DNA from: Neoaquamicrobium microcysteis | GTDB lineage: Bacteria > Pseudomonadota > Alphaproteobacteria > Rhizobiales > Rhizobiaceae | NCBI RefSeq assembly: GCF_008180155.1 | Contig: NZ_VSZS01000054.1 | Coordinates: forward strand, 1 to 64,000 | DNA length: 64,000 nucleotides | Direction of reading: 5' to 3' | In this document: positions 8,135 through 16,149 of the stretch, one piece after another | How the letters are laid out: every line of letters starts with the position of its first letter | How positions within the stretch are numbered: position 1 is the first letter of the stretch | Program-made: the position numbers and the translations under genes | Notes under the pieces: model-generated | Databases searched by the model: none | The model's input: only the letters and a program-made list of their open reading frames with translations | What the model was told of the DNA's origin: nothing

Positions 8135-8776
8135 TTACGCGCGGTAGGCAAGCGCCGCATTGTCGCCGGGCACGGCCAGTGCCTCTCGCATCGCCTTGCG
8201 CGACTGCGCCATGTCCGGCACGACCCAGTTGGGCTCGCCGCCGAGGAAGCGGTCGAGGAAGGCGACCGCGGTCGCCGGCATCTCGGTGGCGTTCTCGCGG
8301 TAGGACCACCATAGCCGCAGGTCGTCGACGCACGCGTCGAGAGCGGGGGCGTGACCGAACTCCTGCTCGTGGATCGCCGCGATCGCCGAGATGCAATAGT
8401 TCGTGTAAAGGAAGCCCTCCGGCCAGAAGCGCGCGATCTCAAGAAGAGCCGGGTCACCGGATGCCGGTGCGTCGGCATCCTCGCCCGCATAGTGCGCCGG
8501 ATTCTGTCGAATCAGCTCCCGCAGAACCAGGCCGGCCGCGAAGACGATGAAGTCGCCGCGGTTCACGCGCGCGAAATCCTTCTGGCTTTCCACGGTCTCC
8601 ACCCAGTCGAGGAACACGCGCGTCAGCCGCGTCTCGTCGATCTCGTAGCGCAGGCCGCAGGCCGCCGTGACGGCCTTTGCGTTGGCGCGAAAGGTGGCGC
8701 GGAACCAGCGCAGCCGGCGCAGGCGATGGCGCAGGTCGGGCATGGTCGCCAGTTCGTCCTTGAACCGCAGGTCCAT
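8135..8776 (-). CDS. Hypothetical protein, 213 aa, divergent from the glucitol PTS
   Basis: I do not recognise the family. It is soluble with no signal peptide; the N-terminus is very basic (RHRLRRLRWFRATFRANAK), and the rest is helical with many aromatic residues (LWWSYREN, FWPEGFLYTNY). The start at 8776 begins MDLRFKDEL; the open frame reaches 8839 but the extra residues look non-coding. It is the first gene of a two-gene unit with the HAD phosphatase and shares about 140 bases of divergent control region with gutM, which suggests a link to PTS substrate metabolism. Confidence 0.6.
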   Translation of the reverse strand: MDLRFKDELATMPDLRHRLRRLRWFRATFRANAKAVTAACGLRYEIDETRLTRVFLDWVETVESQKDFARVNRGDFIVFAAGLVLRELIRQNPAHYAGEDADAPASGDPALLEIARFWPEGFLYTNYCISAIAAIHEQEFGHAPALDACVDDLRLWWSYRENATEMPATAVAFLDRFLGGEPNWVVPDMAQSRKAMREALAVPGDNAALAYRA

Positions 8777-8840
8777 TTGCTTCTCGGTCCTCCCGCTGCA
8801 GCATGACGCTGTCGGGTCTATACTGCAAGGATAATACATA

Positions 8841-8878
8841 TTGACACTACTGGAAACAAATGTTCTCTAAATGACACT
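8841..8878 (+). promoter_or_regulatory. Candidate promoter and repeat region before gutM
   Basis: TTGACA at 8841-8846 is followed after 17 bases by TCTCTA (8864-8869), a plausible sigma-70 promoter for the PTS operon. TGACACT occurs twice, at 8842-8848 and 8872-8878, exactly 30 bases apart. ACAAATG (8856-8862) resembles a half-site of the SorC repeat at 1605-1638. The regulator is not known; either SorC protein or GutM is a candidate. Confidence 0.4.
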
Positions 8879-8919
8879 TGCCGGCTGGAGGTTGCCGGTG
8901 TGTGACGGGAGGAGGCCGG

Positions 8920-9357
8920 ATGGCGATCTGGCAATGGGGATTGCTGCTCTTGGCGGCCGTCTGGGCGCTTCAGGCTCTGGGCGTCTGGATGCAGATGCAG
9001 CATTATTCCGGCGTCTTCAAAGGCATCACCGAAAAATACAAGGACGGGTTCGTCGGCGCGGGCAATTTCCGCGGCCGGTTCCAAAAGGGCACGATCGCGC
9101 TGGTCGTGGTCACGCCAGACCTCGTCGTGCGCCGGCTGCTTCTGATGAGCGGGCGCAGCGTGTTCACCAAGTTCAGGCGGCATGAGGAATTCGAGGGCAT
9201 GCCCCTCGATCGGCTGCGCTCCCAGCCGGCGATCATGGGAGACAAGGAGCCCGGTGTGACGGAGGCCGTCAAGCGGGCAATCGAGCAGATCGACCGTGCA
9301 CGGGCGGAGCCTGACAGGCAGCCCGGACTGTCGGGCATCAGCGCCACGCGCGCTTAA
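8920..9357 (+). CDS. gutM: GutM-type glucitol operon activator
   Basis: A 145-residue protein with one N-terminal membrane segment (WGLLLLAAVWALQALGVWM) followed by HYSGVFKGI, GRGRF-like residues and a small cytoplasmic domain, the layout of GutM/SrlM. In enterobacteria this protein helps activate the glucitol operon. The start at 8920 follows GGAGG; the frame is open upstream to 8878 but lacks a better site. It heads the PTS operon, with srlA 50 bases downstream, and is somewhat longer at the C-terminus than E. coli GutM. Confidence 0.8.
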   Translation: MAIWQWGLLLLAAVWALQALGVWMQMQHYSGVFKGITEKYKDGFVGAGNFRGRFQKGTIALVVVTPDLVVRRLLLMSGRSVFTKFRRHEEFEGMPLDRLRSQPAIMGDKEPGVTEAVKRAIEQIDRARAEPDRQPGLSGISATRA

Positions 9358-9407
9358 CGTGCCGAAGCCGTCGGGGGTCGCCGGCAGGCACTGAGGAGGG
9401 AGGAAGA

Positions 9408-10172
9408 ATGTCGGTAGTTTCTATGTTGGCGCAGCATGCCGACATGGCCGTCCAGAACCTGCATGTCGCAGGCTCGATGGTCACGGATGTTGCTTTGCAC
9501 GGCAGGCTCGCGCTCGAGCATGCCTCGAACGATTTCGTCGTCCTCGCGCAGGCCGCGACCGACGGCGACATCACGGTCGACGAGTTCCGCGAGAGGCTGG
9601 ACAACGTCGTGCAGGAAGAACAGCTCGGCTGGCTGACTGCCGCGGGCAAATACTTCATCGGTATCTTCCAGGAAGGCGGCAAGGTCTTCGCCGGCTTCGT
9701 CACCGGCATCATCCCGACGCTGGTGGTGCTGATGACGGCCTTCTACGCCGTCACCGAACTGGTGGGCGAGCAGCGCGTCCACGGGCTTGCACGCGGCGCC
9801 GGCCGCATCGCGCTTACCCGCTACACGGTGCTTCCGGTGCTGGCGGTCTTCTTCCTCACCAACCCGATGGCCTACACCTTCGGCTCGTTCCTTGAGGAAA
9901 AGCACAAGCCGGCCTTCTACGACGCGGCCGTGTCCTACGTGCATCCGCCGCTGGGTCTCTTCCCGCATGTCAATCCGGGCGAGTACTTCGTGTGGGGCGG
10001 CATCCTCGTGGCGCTGCTCGAACTCGAGCGCAACGGTTCCGTGGCGTCGGGCTATCACATCCAGGTGGCCATCTGGTACGCCCTCGTCGGTCTGGTCGTC
10101 ATCCTTCTCAAGGGCATCCTGACGGAGCGCATCACAGCCTTCATGGCGCGCCGCCAGGGCGTCGAGCTCTAG
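9408..10172 (+). CDS. srlA: PTS glucitol/sorbitol permease subunit IIC
   Basis: A 254-residue membrane protein of the Gut family. The N-terminal half is amphipathic, followed by hydrophobic segments (FVTGIIPTLVVLMTAFYAVTEL; LPVLAVFFLTNPMAYTFGSFLEEKHKPAFYDAAVSYVHPPLGLFPHVNPGEYFVWGGI, quoted here as family landmarks near residues 105-205). Together with SrlE it forms the membrane channel. A strong GGAGG precedes the start, and srlE follows after 16 bases. Glucitol-type PTS permeases are uncommon in alphaproteobacteria, where most PTS parts are regulatory. Confidence 0.9.
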   Translation: MSVVSMLAQHADMAVQNLHVAGSMVTDVALHGRLALEHASNDFVVLAQAATDGDITVDEFRERLDNVVQEEQLGWLTAAGKYFIGIFQEGGKVFAGFVTGIIPTLVVLMTAFYAVTELVGEQRVHGLARGAGRIALTRYTVLPVLAVFFLTNPMAYTFGSFLEEKHKPAFYDAAVSYVHPPLGLFPHVNPGEYFVWGGILVALLELERNGSVASGYHIQVAIWYALVGLVVILLKGILTERITAFMARRQGVEL

Positions 10173-10188
10173 GCCGGGAGGGAAGATC

Positions 10189-11190
10189 ATGATCACCAAG
10201 ACCTACAAGGCCGTACGCATCTCCCGTGGCTCCGGCGGCTGGGGCGGCCCGCTCGTCATCGAGCCGACCGCGCAGCGCAACAAGATCGTCTCCGTCACCG
10301 GCGGCGGCATTCACCCGGTCGCCCAGCACATCGCCAACCTGACCGGCGGCGAAGCTGTGGACGGCTTCCGCGCCCCGCCCATCGAAAGCGAGATGGCGGT
10401 TGTGGTGGTGGATTGCGGCGGCACCGCACGGTGCGGCGTCTATCCGCGCAAGCGCATCCCGACCGTCAACCTCACGCCCGTGGGGCAGGCCGGTCCGCTG
10501 GCCCAGTTCATCACGGAGGACATCTACGTTTCGGGCGTGAAGCCGGAGAACGTCGTCCTGGCTGACGGCAGCGAGCCGGTAACGGCCGCGGGGGGAGCGC
10601 AGGCAATGGAAGCCACCACCCCGGCGGCGTCCGCGCCGCCTGTCGAGAACGACGGCGGTATCGTCGGGCTCATCAGCTCGGTGGGCCGCGTCATGGGCCG
10701 GGTGGTCGGCATCTTCTTCAATGCCGGCCGCCGCACGATCGATCAGGTGGTGCGCAACGTGCTGCCGTTCATGGCCTTCGTGACCATGCTCATCGGCCTC
10801 ATTCTCTACACCGGCATCGGCGATCTTCTCGCCCAGCCGATGGGGCCGCTGGCCAACAACATCGTCGGCCTGCTGATCATTTCGGCCATCTGCGGCCTGC
10901 CGTTCCTCTCGCCCATACTCGGGCCGGGCGCGGTGATCGCACAGGTCATCGGTGTGGCCATCATAGGTCCGCAGATAGCCAACGGCACGATTTCGCCGGC
11001 CATGGCCCTGCCGGCGCTGTTCGCCTACAACACGCAGGTGGGCTGCGACTTCGTGCCGGTGGGTCTCGCACTCGGCGAGGCCAAGCCCAAGACCATCGAG
11101 ATCGGCGTGCCGGCGGTGCTCATCAGCCGCCAGATCATGGGCCCGGTCTCGGTTCTGATCGCCTGGGCGGTCAGCCTGGTCGTGCTCTAA
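10189..11190 (+). CDS. srlE: PTS glucitol/sorbitol subunit IIB (with C-terminal membrane domain)
   Basis: A 333-residue protein. The N-terminal IIB domain begins KAVRISRGSGGWGGPL and carries VVDCGGTARCGVYP near residue 75, containing the Cys residues of the family active site, then RIPTVNL. A low-complexity linker rich in Ala, Thr and Pro near residues 130-155 leads to five or six membrane segments. IIB takes phosphate from IIA and passes it to the sugar during transport. The gene lies between srlA and srlB with short gaps, as in the enterobacterial srlAEB order. Confidence 0.9.
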   Translation: MITKTYKAVRISRGSGGWGGPLVIEPTAQRNKIVSVTGGGIHPVAQHIANLTGGEAVDGFRAPPIESEMAVVVVDCGGTARCGVYPRKRIPTVNLTPVGQAGPLAQFITEDIYVSGVKPENVVLADGSEPVTAAGGAQAMEATTPAASAPPVENDGGIVGLISSVGRVMGRVVGIFFNAGRRTIDQVVRNVLPFMAFVTMLIGLILYTGIGDLLAQPMGPLANNIVGLLIISAICGLPFLSPILGPGAVIAQVIGVAIIGPQIANGTISPAMALPALFAYNTQVGCDFVPVGLALGEAKPKTIEIGVPAVLISRQIMGPVSVLIAWAVSLVVL

Positions 11191-11215
11191 ACTGAAAACA
11201 AGGAGGTTCGCCAAT

Positions 11216-11596
11216 ATGACGGTTCATCTGAAGACACGGGTCACCGCTGTTGGACCGGAAGTGGCGGACCTCGCCGAAGGCGGCGTGGTCATCCTGTTTG
11301 CCGATGGCTCGCCGCCCGAGCTCGCCGAAGTGTCTGTGCTGCACAGAGGCGAGCAGGAACCCAGCGACGACGCGCCGCAGGCCGGCGCGTCGATCGCCAT
11401 CGGCGGTGTGTCGGCAACCATCACGGCGATCGGCGACACCGCATGGAACAAGGTGCGCGAGATCGGCCATGTGGTGATCTCGTTCAACGGCGCCTCGCAG
11501 GCCGAGCGACCGGGCGAGATTTGCGCGACGGAGGTCGACACGCAGGCGCTGGTGGATGCGCTCGCCGTCGACGCCGTCATCACCATCGCCGCATAA
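11216..11596 (+). CDS. srlB: PTS glucitol/sorbitol subunit IIA
   Basis: A 126-residue soluble protein matching IIA-Gut in length. His43 in VSVLHRGE corresponds to the phosphorylated His of the family, and IGHVVISFNG matches the conserved C-terminal strand. It receives phosphate from HPr and hands it to SrlE. AAGGAGG lies just upstream of the start. The HPr-EI fusion gene follows after 41 bases, so all the PTS proteins needed for transport are made from one operon. Confidence 0.88.
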   Translation: MTVHLKTRVTAVGPEVADLAEGGVVILFADGSPPELAEVSVLHRGEQEPSDDAPQAGASIAIGGVSATITAIGDTAWNKVREIGHVVISFNGASQAERPGEICATEVDTQALVDALAVDAVITIAA

Positions 11597-11637
11597 GCCT
11601 CTAGCCAGGCGGCGCAAATTTGCTTCAGGATACTGCC

Positions 11638-13611
11638 ATGGAACGCTCCACTATCGTGCGAGTGCATGAAGGGCTTCACGCCCGCCCCGCGACACGCTTC
11701 GTCAAGCTCGCCAAGAGCTTCGAGTGCGACATCGAGATCGTGCGCGACGGCAAGGCGGTGAGCGCCAAGAGCCCGGTGAAGCTGATGCTGCTGGGCGTGA
11801 AGGAAAACCAGGAAGTCACAGTTCGTGCCGAAGGAGCCGATTCCATCGAGGCCGTCGAAGCGCTTATCGGCTATCTGGAAAACCCGCTTTCTGGTCTCGA
11901 CGACGAGCCGCAGGACGACGGCGCGCCTCAAGCCGAGCCCGTCGCCGCACCAGTGCCGGTGGCGCCCGCGTCTCTCGTCCAAACCCATCACGGCCTGCGC
12001 GGCGTTGCCGCCAGCGAAGGCGTGGCGATGGGGCCGGCGTTTCCCTATTTCCCCGCCGAGATAAATACCGATGGCCGCACTCTGGCACCCGACGAAACCG
12101 GTGCGGAGGTCGAGCGTTTGCGGCGCGCGGTGGCAACGGTCCAGCAGCGCATGGACGCGACGCTGGCCGACAGGTCGCTCGCGGAGGGCGACCGCGGCAT
12201 CGTTGCCGCGCTGCGCGACATAGCGGCCGACGAGGATCTGATCGGCGAGGCCGAGCGGACGGTGGCGGGCGGGCTGGACGCCGTCTCGGCGGTCATGGCC
12301 GCATCGGCGCAGGTGGCGGATGAGTTCGCCGGAATGGACGATCCCTATCTCAACGCCCGCGCCGACGATATCCGCGCCGTCGGCCGGCAGCTCTGCTTGG
12401 CGCTGCTCGGCGAGGAAGAGGCGGGGCTCGACGCGCTGCCCGAAGGCGCGATCCTCATTGCGGAAGACATCGGTGCGTGGGATCTGGCGCGCGCGCCGCT
12501 GAAGCGCATCGGCGGCATCGTGTGCGGCCATGGCGGCGCTACCTCTCACGTCGCCATCATCGCGCGCTCGCACGGCATTCCGGCCGTGCTCGGGCTTGGC
12601 GGTCAGGTCGATGCGCTGCGCGAGATCGGCGCGATTGCACTGGATGGATCGACCGGACACGTGCACCCCGATCCCGACGATGCGATCCGAGCCGATTTCG
12701 AGGCCCGGATCACCGCCGCCGGCAAGGAGCGGGAGGCGCTGACGGCCTATCGCGACATGGAGCCCCGCCGCGCCGACGGCACGGTGATCGAGGTCGCGGC
12801 CAATATCGGCTCGCTGGAAGAAATCGACGCGGCGCGCGAGGCGGGCGCCATGGGCGTCGGGCTGTTCCGCACCGAATTGCTATTCATGCGGCACATGCAC
12901 CTGCCGTCGGAGGACATGCAGGCCGAAACCTATGCCGCGCTGGCACAGGCTTTCGCGCCCCATCCGGTCATCGTGCGCACGCTGGACATCGGCGGCGACA
13001 AGCCGATTGCGGGGGTAGAGTTTCCGCAGGAGGAAAACCCGTTCCTGGGCTGGCGCGGCATTCGCATGTGCCTCGACCGGCCGGACATCTTCAAGCGCCA
13101 GCTCCGCGCGCTTCTGCGCGCGGCAGTCCACGGCAACATCAAGGTGATGCTGCCGATGGTTTCGGAACTGGACGAGGTTCGCCGCACGAGGGCACTGATC
13201 GAGGAATGCAAGGGCGAACTGGCGACGGAAGGAAAGTCGCATGCCGATTTCCCGCTCGGCGTCATGGTGGAAACGCCGGCTGCCGTATTCATCGCACGCG
13301 AACTGGCGAAGGAAGTCGCCTTCTTCTCGATCGGCACCAACGACCTGACGCAGTATGTGATGGCGGCCGACCGGCTCAATCCGGTGGTCGCCGGGCTCAA
13401 CCATGTCGAGAACCCCGCCGTCATGGGCGCGATCGAGATGACGGCCAGAGCTGGCGTCGAGGCCGGCATCATGGTCGGCATGTGCGGTGAGGCGGCAGGC
13501 CGACCGGACCTCATCCCCGCCTTCATCCGCATGGGCCTCACCGAACTGAGCATGAGCCCCGCGTCGATCCAGCGGGCCAAGAAGTGCATTGCCGAGATGA
13601 GCGCCGGATAA
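11638..13611 (+). CDS. ptsP: PTS HPr-enzyme I fusion (phosphoenolpyruvate-protein phosphotransferase)
   Basis: A 657-residue fusion. Residues 1-90 form an HPr domain with His14 in GLHARPATR; a Pro/Ala-rich linker follows, then a full enzyme I. His304 in GGATSHVAII is the phospho-histidine, and GLFRTELLFM, DIGGDKP and GTNDLTQYVMAADR form the PEP-binding barrel. The ATG at 11638 has AGGA seven bases upstream; a TTG at 11620 is a weaker alternative. No GAF domain is present, so this is not the nitrogen-PTS EI. It probably serves the adjacent glucitol PTS. The name ptsP is often used for such proteins; fruB-like FPr names would also be defensible. Confidence 0.88.
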   Translation: MERSTIVRVHEGLHARPATRFVKLAKSFECDIEIVRDGKAVSAKSPVKLMLLGVKENQEVTVRAEGADSIEAVEALIGYLENPLSGLDDEPQDDGAPQAEPVAAPVPVAPASLVQTHHGLRGVAASEGVAMGPAFPYFPAEINTDGRTLAPDETGAEVERLRRAVATVQQRMDATLADRSLAEGDRGIVAALRDIAADEDLIGEAERTVAGGLDAVSAVMAASAQVADEFAGMDDPYLNARADDIRAVGRQLCLALLGEEEAGLDALPEGAILIAEDIGAWDLARAPLKRIGGIVCGHGGATSHVAIIARSHGIPAVLGLGGQVDALREIGAIALDGSTGHVHPDPDDAIRADFEARITAAGKEREALTAYRDMEPRRADGTVIEVAANIGSLEEIDAAREAGAMGVGLFRTELLFMRHMHLPSEDMQAETYAALAQAFAPHPVIVRTLDIGGDKPIAGVEFPQEENPFLGWRGIRMCLDRPDIFKRQLRALLRAAVHGNIKVMLPMVSELDEVRRTRALIEECKGELATEGKSHADFPLGVMVETPAAVFIARELAKEVAFFSIGTNDLTQYVMAADRLNPVVAGLNHVENPAVMGAIEMTARAGVEAGIMVGMCGEAAGRPDLIPAFIRMGLTELSMSPASIQRAKKCIAEMSAG

Positions 13612-13620
13612 GGCCTCGCG

Positions 13621-14418
13621 TTAGGGCAGGTGCGCCAGCAGGGTTGCGAAGATACGGGTGAGTTCTGCCCGTGCGTCCGCCCCTGCACAGGCGTCAGCGA
13701 TACGGTCGAGCCGTGCTTCCGTGGCCAGAACCGTCAGGTCCAGGATATCGGGCTCGGGCGACGCATCCGGCTCAACGGTTGCGAACCCGCAGGCAAGCAC
13801 GACCGGCACCAGACACAGAAGCTCCAGCGTTCGTGCGTCCCTTGAAGACAGGGCCGCATCATCGAGCCGGATCGCGCGATGGTCGAGCATGGTCAGCAGC
13901 AGTGCCGCGCTGAATGCGGAGGCGGCCTCGATACGTGCCGCCCAGTCTGTCGCGCCGGCGATCCCGGCTATCAGGTCACCGTGGCGGGTACGCATCGTGG
14001 CATGGATGGCTGCAAGCTCGCTCTCGTGGATGCGCGCATCGGTGACGCGCCGGTTGGCCAGCACCTCGCGTGCCAGATAGTAGAGATCGCGCCGGTACGC
14101 GCGTGCGCCTTCGCGCGCCTCGCCCAGCGGAAAGTATGTCGCAAAGCCTTGCACCGCGCCGGCGGGTGGCGCAGACCTGCGCACGGGTGTAAGTCTCTCT
14201 GCCAGTGTCATCGCATCATCGAACGCGCTGACCGCATGGCCCACCAGGTGGTCTACCGCGGCGGGGGCGAATGGAGGTCGCGGCAGCGGAAGTATATCGC
14301 CCAGCCGCGCCGAAGGCGTGGCCGATCCGTCGTGCCGGTGCTGGCGGATGACGTGGCGGACATCGCGCAGCCGGTCCTTCAGCGCGACCCGAACCTCTTC
14401 GGAAATCTCTCGCAGCAT
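13621..14418 (-). CDS. Hypothetical protein, 265 aa
   Basis: Unrecognised. A soluble protein rich in Ala, Arg and Asp and mostly helical by composition. The start at 14418 begins MLREISEEVRVALKDRL, and the frame stays open upstream only because it opposes the regulator gene. It converges with the HPr-EI gene (9 bases between stops) and is divergent from the SorC regulator at 14588. A modest clue is the Arg-rich YRRDLYYLAREVLANRRVTDARIHESELAAIHA stretch around residues 115-150, described here only as a helical region. No function is proposed. Confidence 0.6.
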   Translation of the reverse strand: MLREISEEVRVALKDRLRDVRHVIRQHRHDGSATPSARLGDILPLPRPPFAPAAVDHLVGHAVSAFDDAMTLAERLTPVRRSAPPAGAVQGFATYFPLGEAREGARAYRRDLYYLAREVLANRRVTDARIHESELAAIHATMRTRHGDLIAGIAGATDWAARIEAASAFSAALLLTMLDHRAIRLDDAALSSRDARTLELLCLVPVVLACGFATVEPDASPEPDILDLTVLATEARLDRIADACAGADARAELTRIFATLLAHLP

Positions 14419-14587
14419 GATGGCGCTCCATCCCTTGTTTCTTTGCCGGCGAACGGCCTTCTCGCGTCCGCGCTCTTGTCTCAAGGGTGCGTCGCGGAGC
14501 CGGGATCGGTCAAGAGTCGATATTGCGTTCACATACAGAATCGTTGACGGTTGCGCCGCGCGAGGGGGAGCAGGGAAGGTACAGCTA

Positions 14588-15598
14588 TTGGCTAGGCGGC
14601 CGCGCAGGAACGTTGAAAGCGGAGACGCCGAAGCTGCGCTTCCGGCGGGCGACAGCCGGGCAGACCGGCTGCGGGTCCGTGCGGCGTGGATGTATTTCAT
14701 CGAGCAGATGACCCAGAACGAAATCGCCGACGTGCTTGGCGTCGGGCGGGTCAGCGTGGTGCGCATGCTGGCGGAAGCGCGTGCCCGCAACGAGGTGAAG
14801 ATAGGCATCGAGAGCGAGCTGGCGGAAACGGTGCGTCTGGAGCGGGCTCTGGAGCGCACCTTCGGCCTTCAGCAGGCGCTGATCGCTCCCTTGTCGTCGC
14901 CGGACGCCGATCCCATCCCCGCCATAAGCGCCAGAACCGGCAGCTATCTTTCCGATGCGATGCGGTCCGGCATGCGTGTGGGCGTGGGCTGGGGGCGTAC
15001 GCTGTTCAGCACGCTGCAATTCATCGGCGCCAAGCAGCTCAACGACTTTCAGGTCATTTCGCTGCTTGGCGGTGTCGGCGCGGCCAGGCGGTACAATCCA
15101 GCCGAGTTCGCATGGCGGTTCGCCCAGATATTCCAGGGTGAAGGTTACCTGATCCCGACGCCTGCCGTGGTCGACAGCATCGAGACGAAGATTGCGCTTG
15201 TGGAGCGCTGCGGGCTCAAGGACACGTTCGACATGACGAACGACCTCGACGCCGTGCTGCTCAGCGTGGGCGGGATCGCATCGGCCACGACCTTCTATCG
15301 CGGTGGGTTCCTCAAGGAGGAGGATCGCGAGGCGCTGGTGCGGCGAGGCGCCGTGGGCGACTTGCTGTTCCATTTCTACGACCGCGAGGGTGTTCTGGTC
15401 GATCATCCGGTCAACCAGCTGGTGATGTCGGTGGACGTGGATCGGCTTCGCAAGGCGCCTATCCGCATCCTGACTTCCGGCGGCGAGGACAAGATAGACG
15501 CGCTGCTTGGCGCGATGAGCCTGATCGCGCCGACGATCTTCATAACGGACGAGAACAGCGCTCGGCGCATGCTGGATGCGCGCGGCGTCGTCGCCTGA
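14588..15598 (+). CDS. SorC/DeoR-type sugar-binding transcriptional regulator
   Basis: A 336-residue SorC-family protein. TTG at 14588 is chosen because AGGGAAGG lies about eight bases upstream; the open frame extends to 14318 but that part overlaps the divergent gene. The HTH (MYFIEQMTQNEIADVLGVG) is followed by the effector domain with GVGWGRTLFSTL, SLLGGVG, LLSVGGIASATT and EDKIDALLGAM. It lies just beyond the glucitol PTS operon and is the natural candidate to control it, as SorC proteins sense phosphorylated sugars. It resembles, but is clearly not identical to, the regulator at 555-1514. Confidence 0.85.
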   Translation: MARRPRRNVESGDAEAALPAGDSRADRLRVRAAWMYFIEQMTQNEIADVLGVGRVSVVRMLAEARARNEVKIGIESELAETVRLERALERTFGLQQALIAPLSSPDADPIPAISARTGSYLSDAMRSGMRVGVGWGRTLFSTLQFIGAKQLNDFQVISLLGGVGAARRYNPAEFAWRFAQIFQGEGYLIPTPAVVDSIETKIALVERCGLKDTFDMTNDLDAVLLSVGGIASATTFYRGGFLKEEDREALVRRGAVGDLLFHFYDREGVLVDHPVNQLVMSVDVDRLRKAPIRILTSGGEDKIDALLGAMSLIAPTIFITDENSARRMLDARGVVA

Positions 15599-15602
15599 GT
15601 CG

Positions 15603-16022
15603 CTATTTCAGGACGCGACGGGTATCGCCGGTGATGTGCGGCTTGCAGCGCTGATGGGCCTTGTTGTCCCAAAGCCGGATCGGCGGCGCGAGGCTGACGA
15701 GCTGCGAATAGCCGCCCTGCAGCACCACGCGATAGGGCCGCATGCCCGGATAGCCGCCGTTGACGGCCTTGGAGTTGACCATGCCGCAGACGGTGACGTC
15801 GCCATAGGCCGAGTCGCGTACGGCCATCATGTGGGTCCAGTGCGCGGAACGCGGGTCGATCAGATGGGCCGACACCGTGTCCTTGGTGAGCTGGATGTCC
15901 TGCGCGGTCAGCTCGTGCATCCAGCCCTCGTCGGCCGTGGTCGAACAGCCGCTGGCCACCACCAGAATGGCGGCAAAGGCGGCGTTTCTTAAGCTTGCCA
16001 TCGTGACGAATCCCCGGAACAT
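15603..16022 (-). CDS. Small lipoprotein of unknown function
   Basis: A 139-residue protein with a lipoprotein signal: a hydrophobic stretch AAFAAILVVASGC ending in a lipobox whose Cys would be lipidated. Starts at 16022 (ATG) or 16001 (ATG) both give workable signals. The mature part has DPRSAHW...VCGMVNSKAVNGGYPGMRPY, a pattern seen in many short exported proteobacterial proteins with a conserved CGxVN and GGYxGxxP motif; their role is unknown. It converges with the SorC gene (4 bases) and stands alone. Confidence 0.7.
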   Translation of the reverse strand: MFRGFVTMASLRNAAFAAILVVASGCSTTADEGWMHELTAQDIQLTKDTVSAHLIDPRSAHWTHMMAVRDSAYGDVTVCGMVNSKAVNGGYPGMRPYRVVLQGGYSQLVSLAPPIRLWDNKAHQRCKPHITGDTRRVLK

Positions 16023-16149
16023 GAGCTCGGCGATCCTCTACCCAATGGCTTGCGCAAGGCTGGACGCATCGACTAACACGCGCTAAAGCAAGCTGCGGTC
16101 GGAGCCGGATTGCCCGGGGCAGGCACAATACTACTGCTATATTTTCGTA

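Noticed and set aside
14318-14587. N-terminal extension of the second SorC regulator
   Set aside because: Overlaps the divergent 265-aa gene and lacks SorC features; the TTG at 14588 has a ribosome site.
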